In this document: positions 1-8,110 of the stretch, in pieces | How positions within the stretch are numbered: position 1 is the stretch's first letter | How the letters are laid out: every line of letters starts with the position of its first letter | Notes under the pieces: model-generated | The model's input: the letters and a program-made list of their open reading frames with translations, nothing else | Database searches by the model: none | Told to the model about the DNA's origin: nothing | Translations under genes and position numbers: made by a program | Assembly (NCBI RefSeq): GCF_003050615.1 | Contig: NZ_NWBU01000004.1 | Span: 496,001 to 560,000 of the forward strand | Source: Sphingomonas oleivorans | GTDB lineage: Bacteria > Pseudomonadota > Alphaproteobacteria > Sphingomonadales > Sphingomonadaceae | Direction: 5' to 3' | DNA length: 64,000 nucleotides

Positions 1-2
1 GT

Positions 3-176
3 ATTCCCGCTCCGGTCCATCGGTCCTGGAATCTCGAACCCGGGGCGCGTCGCAATGTCAGCCCCTGGTTGTTGGCGGGACGGCAGCCGACCGCGGCCGA
101 TATCTGGGCGGTGATCGACGGCGAGGAAGCGGATCATTCCCTTCCCCACCATCCCCAATCCGAACCGAACAACTAA
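3..176 (+). CDS. 3' end of an unidentified protein (5' end outside the window)
   Basis: An open reading frame enters from the left edge and stops with TAA at 174-176. The visible 57 residues include a W/P-rich part followed by an acidic, His/Pro-rich tail ending in SEPNN. Codons have the G/C-rich third positions typical of the genes around it, and the stop lies 24 bases from the convergent end of nadE, which fits a real gene end. I do not recognise the family. It could be a spurious frame because so little of it is visible. Confidence 0.4.
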   Translation: MPAPVHRSWNLEPGARRNVSPWLLAGRQPTAADIWAVIDGEEADHSLPHHPQSEPNN

Positions 177-200
177 TCCCCGCCCGCCGGCCCGCGCGGC

Positions 201-2261
201 TCAGCGGGCGACATCCTCCCCATCGGGCACGCCTGCCAGCTCGGCCAACCATGGCCGCGCCGTGCCGTCCGATGGGGCGCGCCAGTCGCCGCGCGGGGAG
301 AGGCTGCCGCCGGCCGAGACCTTGGGCGCATTGGGGATGGCGGACCGCTTGAACTGGCTAGTCTGGAAGAAGCGGAACAGGAACTCGCCCAGCCAACGCC
401 TGATCGTCGCCAGATCATAGGCGTTGCGCGCCTCCTCCGGCATGCCCGCCGGCCAGCGCCCCGCCGCCACATCCTTCCAGGCATGCCAGGCGAGGAAGGC
501 GATCTTGGACGGCGGCAGGCCGTAGCGCACGACATAATGCAGGAAGAAGTCGTGCAGCTCATAAGGGCCGATCTTCGATTGCGTGCTCTGGATCGCGCCG
601 TCGGCATCCGCCGGCACCAGTTCGGGCGAGATCTCGGTGCCGAGGATCGCGGTCAGCACCCGGTCCGTCTCGGCATCGAACTGGCCGGTCTGGACGCACC
701 AGCGGATCAGATATTGGATCAGCGTCTTGGGCACTGCGGCATTGACCGCATAATGGCTCATCTGGTCGCCCACGCCATAGGTGCACCAGCCGAGCGCCAG
801 CTCGGAAAGGTCGCCCGTGCCGACGACGAAGCCCTGCCGCTGATTGGCCAGGCGGAAGAGATAGTCGGTGCGCAGCCCCGCCTGCACATTTTCGAAGGTG
901 ACGTCATAGACGGGCTCACCGCTTGCGAAGGGGTGGCCCATATCGGCAAGCATCTGGCGCGCGGCGGGGCGGATGTCGATTTCCGCGCCGGTCACGCCCA
1001 ATGCGCGCATCAGCGCCCAGGCATTGCCCTTGGTCTCCTCGCCCGTCGCGAAGCCCGGCATGGTGAAGCCCAATATCGCCGAACGCGCCATGCCGAGCCG
1101 GTCGCACGCCTTGGCCGCGACGATCAGCGCATGGGTGGAATCGAGCCCGCCCGACACGCCGATCACGAGATGTTTCGTGCCCGTCGCGGCGATACGCTTG
1201 GCGATCCCCTCCACCTGGATGTTGAACGCCTCATAGCAATCCTGATCGAGCTGCTCGGGCGTGTCGGGCACGAAGGGAAAGCGCCTGAGCGCCCGGTGCA
1301 AGCCCACATCCTCCATCGTCGGCCGATGCTCGAAGCGCACGCGTCGAAATGCCGTCTCGGGATGGCCCGCCACGGCCGCGCTGTCGTTGAACGTGCCGTT
1401 GCGCATCCGCTCCAGCCGCAGCCGCTGCACGTCGATATCGGCGACGATCATCCCCGGCTCGGTCGAGAAGCGGCGGGATTCTGCAATCGGCTCGCCCAGC
1501 TCATGGATCATCGCCTGCCCGTCCCAGGCGAGATCGGTGGTGCTCTCCCCCGGCCCCGCCGCCGAATAGATATAGGCCGCGACCGCGCGGAACGATTGCG
1601 ACGCGCAGAGCAAGGCCCGCTCGCGCGCCTTGCCGATGACGATGTTGGATGCCGATAGATTGCACAGGATCAGCGCACCCGCGAGCGCACCCATTGTGGA
1701 GGGCGGCGTCGGCGACCAATAATCCTCGCAAATCTCGGCATGGAAGACGAAGTCGGCAAGGTCGCTCGCCGCGAAGAGCAGGTCGGTGCCGAACGGCACG
1801 GTCTGCCCGGCCACCTCTATCTCCAGCCCGCGCAGGCCCGCGCCGGGGGCGAACCAGCGCTTCTCATAATATTCGCGATAATTGGGGAGATAGGCCTTTG
1901 GCACCACGCCCAATATGCGCCCCCGCGCGATCGCCAGCGCGGTATTATAGAGCCTGCCGTTGCGACGCAGCGGCGCGCCTACCAGCAGCACCGGCTTGAG
2001 GCTCCGGCTTTCCTCGACGATCCGTGCAATCCCGGCCTCCACCGCATCCAGCAGCGCATCCTGCAGATGCAAGTCGTCGAGCGCATAGGAGGAGATGCCG
2101 AGCTCGGGAAACAGCATCAGGTCCACGGCCTGCGCATCGCCCTCGCGCGCGAGCGCCAGCGTCGCCTCTACATTGGCCGCCGGATCGCCCGCGGTCGCCA
2201 GCGGCGTGCAGGCCGCGACACGCACGAAACCCTGCGCATGGATCGAGAAGAAATCGGTCAC
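201..2261 (-). CDS. nadE: Glutamine-dependent NAD+ synthetase
   Basis: This 686-residue enzyme makes NAD+ from nicotinic acid adenine dinucleotide, ATP and glutamine in the cytoplasm. The N-terminal half is a nitrilase-type glutaminase with the Glu in [10 protein letters not shown], the Lys in VVPKAYLP and the nucleophile Cys in HAEICEDYW. The C-terminal half is the synthetase with the ATP P-loop [11 protein letters not shown] and [15 protein letters not shown]. The length matches the long two-domain form, as opposed to the short ammonia-dependent NadE. Its ATG overlaps the stop of the upstream CinA-type gene by 4 bases (ATGA), so the two are probably co-translated. It ends convergently with the fragment at the left edge. 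Confidence 0.96.
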   Translation of the reverse strand: MTDFFSIHAQGFVRVAACTPLATAGDPAANVEATLALAREGDAQAVDLMLFPELGISSYALDDLHLQDALLDAVEAGIARIVEESRSLKPVLLVGAPLRRNGRLYNTALAIARGRILGVVPKAYLPNYREYYEKRWFAPGAGLRGLEIEVAGQTVPFGTDLLFAASDLADFVFHAEICEDYWSPTPPSTMGALAGALILCNLSASNIVIGKARERALLCASQSFRAVAAYIYSAAGPGESTTDLAWDGQAMIHELGEPIAESRRFSTEPGMIVADIDVQRLRLERMRNGTFNDSAAVAGHPETAFRRVRFEHRPTMEDVGLHRALRRFPFVPDTPEQLDQDCYEAFNIQVEGIAKRIAATGTKHLVIGVSGGLDSTHALIVAAKACDRLGMARSAILGFTMPGFATGEETKGNAWALMRALGVTGAEIDIRPAARQMLADMGHPFASGEPVYDVTFENVQAGLRTDYLFRLANQRQGFVVGTGDLSELALGWCTYGVGDQMSHYAVNAAVPKTLIQYLIRWCVQTGQFDAETDRVLTAILGTEISPELVPADADGAIQSTQSKIGPYELHDFFLHYVVRYGLPPSKIAFLAWHAWKDVAAGRWPAGMPEEARNAYDLATIRRWLGEFLFRFFQTSQFKRSAIPNAPKVSAGGSLSPRGDWRAPSDGTARPWLAELAGVPDGEDVAR

Positions 2262-2764
2262 GCCATCGCCTCACGCATCATTTCCAACGCCACCCGCATG
2301 CAGGCGATGCGAACCGGCCCCCGCCCTATATCGCCGAAATGCGCCTCGCGGTGTGAAGTTTTGCCGTCGCGCCGCGCGCAGCCGAAATGGACCAGCCCCA
2401 CCTCGTCATCGGGGCCCGCGCGCCCGGCAAAGCCGGTGATGGCAAGCGCGATGTCCGCCGCGGAATGCGCGATCGCCCCCTCCGCCATCGCCACCGCAAC
2501 CTCCCGGCTCACCGCGCCGCAACGCTCGATCTTCTCCGCCGCAATGCCGAGCAATTCGCACTTTGCCTGCTCGCTATAGACGATGAAGCCGCGCTCGAAC
2601 GCATGGCTCGCTCCCTCCACATCGGTCAGCAACGATGCCAGAAGCCCCCCGGTGCAGCTCTCCGCCGTCGCCAGCGTCAGGTCGCGGTCACACGCCTCCT
2701 TCAAATATGCATGGGCCATCGCCTCCACCTCGTCCGGCATCACGGCAGACAGGGTCTCGGTCAT
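2258..2764 (-). CDS. CinA-family nicotinamide-nucleotide amidohydrolase
   Basis: A 168-residue stand-alone CinA C-terminal domain. The motif [13 protein letters not shown] near residue 33 and the later [20 protein letters not shown] are typical of the family that deamidates NMN to nicotinate mononucleotide (PncC activity). The long CinA N-terminal MoCF domain is absent, as in E. coli PncC. AAGGAG lies 6 bases before the chosen ATG. It is upstream of and overlaps nadE, so NMN recycling and NAD synthesis would be made together. Whether it truly has PncC activity cannot be told from sequence alone, so no symbol is given. Confidence 0.88.
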   Translation of the reverse strand: MTETLSAVMPDEVEAMAHAYLKEACDRDLTLATAESCTGGLLASLLTDVEGASHAFERGFIVYSEQAKCELLGIAAEKIERCGAVSREVAVAMAEGAIAHSAADIALAITGFAGRAGPDDEVGLVHFGCARRDGKTSHREAHFGDIGRGPVRIACMRVALEMMREAMA

Positions 2765-3005
2765 CCTTCGCTCCTTGGTTTATATTCTGCCTTCGAACGT
2801 CGCGCTGACCTCATCCGAACCCGCCTCATTCCGCCCGCAGCGTCGCGCCGAGCTATGCCTCCATCGGCGAGGCGTAGCGGCTTTTCCGGCGCGACGGGTT
2901 TCAACGCTGCCCGGCAACGTCATGGATATACCTATCCAGCACCAAGGCTCGGTTCGGGATGTGGCGCGAAAACATCATCCATGGCCCCAGCAGCCCAGAT
3001 CCTGC

Positions 3006-4481
3006 CTAGTCCCCGCAGTCCCATTTCTCGGTCGCGGCCTCATAGGCACGCAGAAAGGGATGGAGATGCGTCCTATAGGGCGCGGCCGAGCCTATCGCGC
3101 TGGTATAGAGGGGCTTGCGCACCTGCGCGACGCTCGAGGTCGCGACAGCACGCTCGGTGCGATGAAAGTTATAGACGCGCTCGTCATCGGCCAATCCACA
3201 ATGGGCCAGGATACGCGGTATAACCTGTTCCGGGGCGGTAACCAGCTCAGCATAAGGCACCACGAGCATCTTTTCGCCAACCAATCGGCGCCAATGTTCA
3301 AACAAGCGATCCTCAGCCGCAAGATGCTCCCCCAGATCAGACAAGGAAAAGCTCCAGCCCAAGCCGGCTGCAAAAAAAGTACGGAAGCAGGACCAAGCCG
3401 TATCCAAAGGATCGCGGCGCAGCCATATGATCGGAGCCGAAGGCAAGGCCATTCGGATCAGCCCCGCAAAACGGCTGTTATTCAGGGTCTTGTCTACCAC
3501 AAGGCCATTCGGGCCAAAACGCTCGGTCAGCAGATGGTTATAGGTTTTAACGATGGGTTCCCATGCAGCCATCGGCGATCCCGAGCGTCTGACATAATGC
3601 CGCACATCCTCGCCGGTAGCACCACCGATCGGCTGAACCGCCTGCGCAATAAGGTTAACCTCCGCTCCGTCGGATACCGCGCGATGGCTCGTTAATATCT
3701 GTTCGACGAGAGTAGTGCCGGACCTGGGCATGCCGATCACAAAAAGTGGCCGCGGCACGGAAGATGTCGCTCTCGCTGAAAATGCCTCGAGCAAGCCAGC
3801 ATCGAAGGAGCGAATGATGCTGGCGGCGTTGGCACGATCGCCCCGTGCATCATAGGACCGCGTCCCACGGATCAGCTCTGCGCCTTCCGAGAAGGCGGCG
3901 AACGCCTTGTCGACTTCCCCGAGATCGTCCCAGCTTTTGCCGACTGCATAAAGATAGGCTGCTCGCGAGGCGGGCGGCTGTTGCCGCACTGCGTCGCCTG
4001 CCCTCATCAAGTGGTCGAAGTCGGGGGTGGCTGCACGCATCCTCGACAGAGCCACCAGCGCCAGCCAGCTAGCTCCCGAAGCAGGCAATATCCGTACCGC
4101 AGCGCGCAAATGAGCCTGCGCGCGCTCCATATCGCCAAGCTGCGACCAGGCAGTGCCGAGGAAATGATGATATGAGGCATCGCCTTGCGCTTTGGCAGCA
4201 AACGGCTCGATCAGGCCAACCGCCTGCTTCAGTCTTCCGGATCTCGCCAGCAGCTCGGCCTGGGCGAGCCGCCGCTCTCCACTTGATGGATCATTCGCCA
4301 CATAGCGTGCCATCGCCGCGTGAGCGATGGTCCATTCACCTACCGTCGCCGCAAAACGCGCGACAGGCTGCCAGTTCTTGCCGAGCGGCTGCCCCGCTGC
4401 GAGCAGCCTCCGCGCGGCATCGATGGCGACTTGGCGATCGCCACGATTCAGCGCGTCCACAAAGACATTCACGTCAGACAA
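3006..4481 (-). CDS. TPR-repeat sulfotransferase family protein
   Basis: About 491 residues. The N-terminal 200 residues look like tetratricopeptide helices (ALNRGDRQVAIDAARRLL, LGTAWSQLGDMERAQAHLRAA). The C-terminal part is a PAPS-dependent sulfotransferase fold with the 5'-phosphosulfate loop FVIGMPRSGTTLVEQIL and the 3'-phosphate segment WLRRDPLDTAWSCF. I chose a TTG start at 4481 because GAAGGA sits 6 bases before it and the protein then begins like (M)SDVNVFVDALNRGD. The upstream ATG at 4547 lies inside the terminator stem of the preceding receptor gene, and a GTG at 4505 is possible. It follows a TonB receptor gene in the same direction. The substrate is unknown; some members of this family are tyrosylprotein-type. 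Confidence 0.85.
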   Translation of the reverse strand: MSDVNVFVDALNRGDRQVAIDAARRLLAAGQPLGKNWQPVARFAATVGEWTIAHAAMARYVANDPSSGERRLAQAELLARSGRLKQAVGLIEPFAAKAQGDASYHHFLGTAWSQLGDMERAQAHLRAAVRILPASGASWLALVALSRMRAATPDFDHLMRAGDAVRQQPPASRAAYLYAVGKSWDDLGEVDKAFAAFSEGAELIRGTRSYDARGDRANAASIIRSFDAGLLEAFSARATSSVPRPLFVIGMPRSGTTLVEQILTSHRAVSDGAEVNLIAQAVQPIGGATGEDVRHYVRRSGSPMAAWEPIVKTYNHLLTERFGPNGLVVDKTLNNSRFAGLIRMALPSAPIIWLRRDPLDTAWSCFRTFFAAGLGWSFSLSDLGEHLAAEDRLFEHWRRLVGEKMLVVPYAELVTAPEQVIPRILAHCGLADDERVYNFHRTERAVATSSVAQVRKPLYTSAIGSAAPYRTHLHPFLRAYEAATEKWDCGD

Positions 4482-4532
4482 GGCGCTTCCTTCGGCGTCG
4501 GTCACTCGATCCCTTACACACCTTACACATAT

Positions 4533-4557
4533 GAAAGGGGCCGGCATTGCCGACCCC
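4533..4557 (-). terminator. Hairpin terminator after the Oar-like TonB receptor
   Basis: Read on the minus strand, GGGGTCGGC, the loop AAT and GCCGGCCCC form a 9-bp stem with one G-U pair, followed by a short TTTC tract. It lies just past the receptor stop codon. The weak T tract suggests partial readthrough into the sulfotransferase gene. Confidence 0.65.
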
Positions 4558-4586
4558 CTCGTACAGTATTCCTATGATCCCTTGGC

Positions 4587-7500
4587 TTAGAAATCGATGC
4601 CGAGCTGAAAGCGGAAGTAGCGCGGCGTCTGGTAGAGGTTCGGCAGACCATAGTCCGAACGTGGAGCACCCGGACCGGTGGTGCCGCGTTCTTCGAAATC
4701 GATCTTCGCCTTCTCGTTGAAAGCGTTGAAGACGTCGACGCGGAAGGTTCCGCTGAACAGTTCCGCCGGAATCTTGAAGGCCACCGTCAGATTGGTGACC
4801 GTCTGCCAATCCGACTTGAAGACAGTGCCACGCGGCGTAAGCGTAGCTGCCGGCAGCGGCGATGTCCTCGGGTTGGTGACGACGGCCCCATCAGCACCCA
4901 CACGGCAGTAGAAGCCCGCCGCGCCATAAAGGCCGGCGAATGCGTCGACGCTCGCCGGCACGCGGCCGATACAACCGAAACGACGCGGCGACTGTGCGGA
5001 GAAGTTCGCGCCCAGCGTCAGCCAGGGAAGCGGCTGATAGGAGCCATAGAGCTTGAACTTGTGACGATTGTCACCCGGCAGATAGCCGTAAGTTCCATCC
5101 GTCAGGCCGGGCTGGTCGAACGCGGTGGTCAGGCCCGAGTCGGTCTGGCCATTGTCCGAACGGATGCCGCCCTCGATATTACCCTTGCTCTTCGACCAGG
5201 TATAGGAACCCGAAAGGCTCCACACGCCGTCAAAGTCGCGATCGAAGGTAAAGGTGACCGCCTTATAGGTACGGCGCGCCTTCGGATAGCCGAGATCCTC
5301 CGCCGAGAAGTCGATCGTGCGGACGCTCGTCTCGCCCGGCAGCGGATCCGACAATTGGATACGCGCCGGCGCGCCTGGATTGGTCAGCACATATTGGTGG
5401 AAACCGCTCCAGGTATCTTCGCAACCCGATATGCCGTTGGCAGCACAGAATTTATTCACCGCGGCATCAATCGCCACGTCCTCGAGCGACTCGTTCAGCT
5501 TGCGATACTGGCCGAACAGGCCCACGCGGATCAGACTGCCCAGGCGGCGCTCGATACCGAGCACATATTCGTCGACCGACTGCGGCTTGAGGCTCTGCGA
5601 AACGGTCGCGGCGGTCGGAGTGGCCGTACCGTCCGAGAGAAGTTCGCAGTTCGCCACGCCCGTGTCGAAGCAAGGGCGGCCACCGTCGAACAGCAGCGGC
5701 GCACCAAGGATCGGCGTATTATCGGGATTGACGCCCGCTACTTGGAAGAAACGCGTATAATCGAGCTCGGCGCCAGCCAAGCGGATATTGGTATTGGCCG
5801 GAACCGGCAGATAATAGCGCCCGAACGAACCATAGACCTTGGTCAGGCTGTCCCCGGTCGGATCAACCGAGAAGCTGAGTCGCGGCGCCCACTGGTCGCC
5901 CGACTTGAAATAGGTCTCACCATTGACGTTCTTGTTCTCGAAGCGATCGTTGCGGACACCGAGATTGAACGTCAGGCGATTGTCGAACAACGACCAGCTA
6001 TCCTGAACATAAAAGGCCTCGTTGCGCGACTTGAAGACGCCACCATTGAAATGCGTGCGACCCGATACGTAGAGTGTGCCGGCCGGTGCATAGGGATCGC
6101 CTGCCCGCGCAGTATTGTACGTCCAGGCCACGCCGCCCGTGTAGCGACTGTTCGAATCCGTCGTCAGATCCTCGCGATCATAGCCGCCCTTGATATGATG
6201 CTGGCCGAAAGCGGTGAAGTAGAGATCGATATCGCCGCGATAAAACTCACGAGTATCGCTCGATTCATCGATCAGATTGAGCGAGTTGCCCGAGAGTGCC
6301 GGATTGAAGGCACCGCTCACATCCGTAATGAAAGGATAATCGTCGTTGCTCGATCCAGCAATATCCTGGTTCTTGTTCTTGCCGTAAGCGCCCGAGAGCG
6401 TCAGCCAATCCGTAAACTGGCCCGTATAACGGCCGATATAATTTTCGCCGCCGAGACGCTGAACGACCGTGCCTCGATAAGCGCCCGGTCGAGCTGCTGC
6501 ATCGACCCGGCTGTCATAGGATCCACCATTCTCATCAACAACCGCGAAGCTGTCGATAATGGTCTTCTGGCTCGAATCAAAATAAGTGAATTCCAGGCGA
6601 TGGCCATCGGTGATGATCGCATCGAGCTTGCCGCCCCAGAAGGGTGACTTGGTGCTGCGCTCCTCTCGACGGAGGCCGGTGCTATAAGCAGGGAATTGCG
6701 CGACGTTGGATGTCAGAAGCGTATCGCCCCGCGATATATCCTGGGCCTGATAAAAACCGTAGAAGAACAGGCGATCCTTGAGGATCGGACCGGACAGATA
6801 GATGTTCGTCTGGAGACGTTCCTGTTTGTCGGCTTGATTGTAGCCGGTGGCGAGCAGGGTGCCGCCAATGGTGTTCGGAGAATCCTCGCGTAGCGCGTCC
6901 GGTTCCCAGGACATCAGCATGCCGCCATGGAATTCGTTCGAACCTGATTTGGTGGTCGCGTTCACAAAGCCGCCAGTGAAACGGCCGAATTCGGCCGGAA
7001 TGCCGCCGTTCTTTACTTCGATCGTATTGTAGAATTCGAACGGCACGTTAACTGCGCCGAGGCCCTCGCGAAATTCCGTGATATTCAACCCGTTGAGAAA
7101 GAATACATTTTCGGAAACCGACGAGCCCGAGATAGCGGCGAGATTGCCGAATGCGGAGTCGCCGAGTGCCGTGCCGGGAGCGAGGAGGACGACGGACGTC
7201 AGGTCTCGGGCGACCGGAACACGCGCGGCGAGTTCGCCGATCTGGATGACTGCGCCGGTCGTGGTCCGATCAAAATCGGACACCCGAACACGACGGCCCG
7301 TGACTATGATCGCACTGCTGTCCGCCGAAGTCGCCGCGCCTGCAGCGACCAGCTGAAACTGGTTGCCCGCGCTGGACTGCGTCAGAGTAACGGCGGAATC
7401 CGAAAAATCGGAGAAGCCCGGCGCCGAGATCTGGAAAGTATAGCTGCCCTGCGGCAGCGCCGGCACGCGATAGGTACCGCTCGAATCCGTGGTGGCGCTA

Positions 7501-7727
7501 CGCGTAAAGCCCTGCGCATTCGAAGTGACGGTCACGGTAGCACCGGAAATTCCATTGCCCGATGCGTCAACCACACTGCCGGTCGCCGTAACGTTGGTAT
7601 AGTCCTGCGCTGCGGCAGGGGTTTCTAGAATAATCGTAGACGCGAACGTCGCACCCATCATTGCAGCCGCCGATAAAGCGGAACTGCCGTTCAAAAACGC
7701 CTTGGTGAAGGTTCTGAAATTAGCCAC
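4587..7727 (-). CDS. TonB-dependent receptor with N-terminal carboxypeptidase-regulatory-like domain (Oar-like)
   Basis: A 1046-residue outer-membrane receptor. A signal peptide ends near residue 41 (TPAAAQ). A beta-sandwich of the carboxypeptidase regulatory type follows at about residues 45-125 (GSVVDASGNGISGATVTV, SGTYRVPALPQGSYTF). The plug starts near IIVTGRRVRVSDF, and the barrel ends in the aromatic C-terminus FRFQLGIDF used for outer-membrane assembly. There is no Fe-siderophore hallmark, and Oar-type receptors often take up large or unknown substrates. It lies upstream of the TPR-sulfotransferase gene and downstream of a second receptor gene. Its 383-bp upstream region holds inverted repeats that may be regulatory. 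Confidence 0.93.
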   Translation of the reverse strand: MANFRTFTKAFLNGSSALSAAAMMGATFASTIILETPAAAQDYTNVTATGSVVDASGNGISGATVTVTSNAQGFTRSATTDSSGTYRVPALPQGSYTFQISAPGFSDFSDSAVTLTQSSAGNQFQLVAAGAATSADSSAIIVTGRRVRVSDFDRTTTGAVIQIGELAARVPVARDLTSVVLLAPGTALGDSAFGNLAAISGSSVSENVFFLNGLNITEFREGLGAVNVPFEFYNTIEVKNGGIPAEFGRFTGGFVNATTKSGSNEFHGGMLMSWEPDALREDSPNTIGGTLLATGYNQADKQERLQTNIYLSGPILKDRLFFYGFYQAQDISRGDTLLTSNVAQFPAYSTGLRREERSTKSPFWGGKLDAIITDGHRLEFTYFDSSQKTIIDSFAVVDENGGSYDSRVDAAARPGAYRGTVVQRLGGENYIGRYTGQFTDWLTLSGAYGKNKNQDIAGSSNDDYPFITDVSGAFNPALSGNSLNLIDESSDTREFYRGDIDLYFTAFGQHHIKGGYDREDLTTDSNSRYTGGVAWTYNTARAGDPYAPAGTLYVSGRTHFNGGVFKSRNEAFYVQDSWSLFDNRLTFNLGVRNDRFENKNVNGETYFKSGDQWAPRLSFSVDPTGDSLTKVYGSFGRYYLPVPANTNIRLAGAELDYTRFFQVAGVNPDNTPILGAPLLFDGGRPCFDTGVANCELLSDGTATPTAATVSQSLKPQSVDEYVLGIERRLGSLIRVGLFGQYRKLNESLEDVAIDAAVNKFCAANGISGCEDTWSGFHQYVLTNPGAPARIQLSDPLPGETSVRTIDFSAEDLGYPKARRTYKAVTFTFDRDFDGVWSLSGSYTWSKSKGNIEGGIRSDNGQTDSGLTTAFDQPGLTDGTYGYLPGDNRHKFKLYGSYQPLPWLTLGANFSAQSPRRFGCIGRVPASVDAFAGLYGAAGFYCRVGADGAVVTNPRTSPLPAATLTPRGTVFKSDWQTVTNLTVAFKIPAELFSGTFRVDVFNAFNEKAKIDFEERGTTGPGAPRSDYGLPNLYQTPRYFRFQLGIDF

Positions 7728-7903
7728 GCTTCAACCCCCTTTGCAGCATCGACGTCGAATTTCCCTGTCGTTCGTCGAGCTCAGTTGCTTCTCGGCTGGT
7801 GAAATCAGCACAGCTCGAGGATGAGCGGACGATGCGAGGACATGATCTTCATGTAAAGCTCACCACATCTTGATGAAGATAATAAACGATTTGCCTGTAG
7901 CAA

Positions 7904-7935
7904 TTATGCAACATATCAGACTTGCTGTTGCATAA
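7904..7935. promoter_or_regulatory. Inverted repeat upstream of the Oar-like receptor gene (possible operator)
   Basis: TTATGCAAC at 7904-7912 and GTTGCATAA at 7927-7935 are perfect 9-bp arms separated by 14 bases. It lies about 180 bp upstream of the receptor start. Such a spaced dyad fits a dimeric regulator site or a structured leader; the regulator is not identifiable. Confidence 0.45.
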
Positions 7936-8051
7936 CGGTGATACATCTCCGCATTAGGAGACATCACGGAAAATGCGAGATGCTGACGAGGACGAAGCCG
8001 TCCTTCGATCACGTGAAGAGCGGCTACGATTATCACCTCGCTTTCATACAT

Positions 8052-8083
8052 AAAAAAAAGAGGCGGGCATTTCTGCCCGCCTC
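8052..8083 (-). terminator. Rho-independent terminator of the second TonB receptor gene
   Basis: On the minus strand a perfect 10-bp stem, GAGGCGGGCA with TGCCCGCCTC and a 4-base loop, is followed by eight T residues. It starts about 28 bases after the receptor stop codon. Confidence 0.92.
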
Positions 8084-8110
8084 CAATTTTGGCTTGATCT
8101 TCTGTTTCGA

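Larger units (their letters stand above)
7728..8110. other. Intergenic region between two TonB receptor genes
   Basis: A 383-bp AT-richer stretch without a convincing gene. It carries the terminator of the upstream receptor (8052-8083), a 9-bp inverted repeat at 7904-7935 and smaller dyads (CATGATCTTCATG at 7841-7853; CATC-TT-GATG at 7866-7875). It presumably contains the promoter of the Oar-like receptor, but I cannot assign a clear -35/-10 pair. Confidence 0.6.

Noticed and set aside
4500-4547. ATG at 4547 as start of the TPR-sulfotransferase
   Set aside because: It lies within the terminator stem of the receptor gene and would add a Cys/Arg-rich stretch; the TTG at 4481 has a far better ribosome-binding site and family-like N-terminus.
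5061-6647. Long open frame opposite the Oar-like receptor (and similar ones opposite deoA, the S9 peptidase and cobS)
   Set aside because: High-GC codon bias on the true strand leaves the opposite frame open. The translations are low-complexity, rich in Arg/Ile/Ala, with no domain and no ribosome-binding site.
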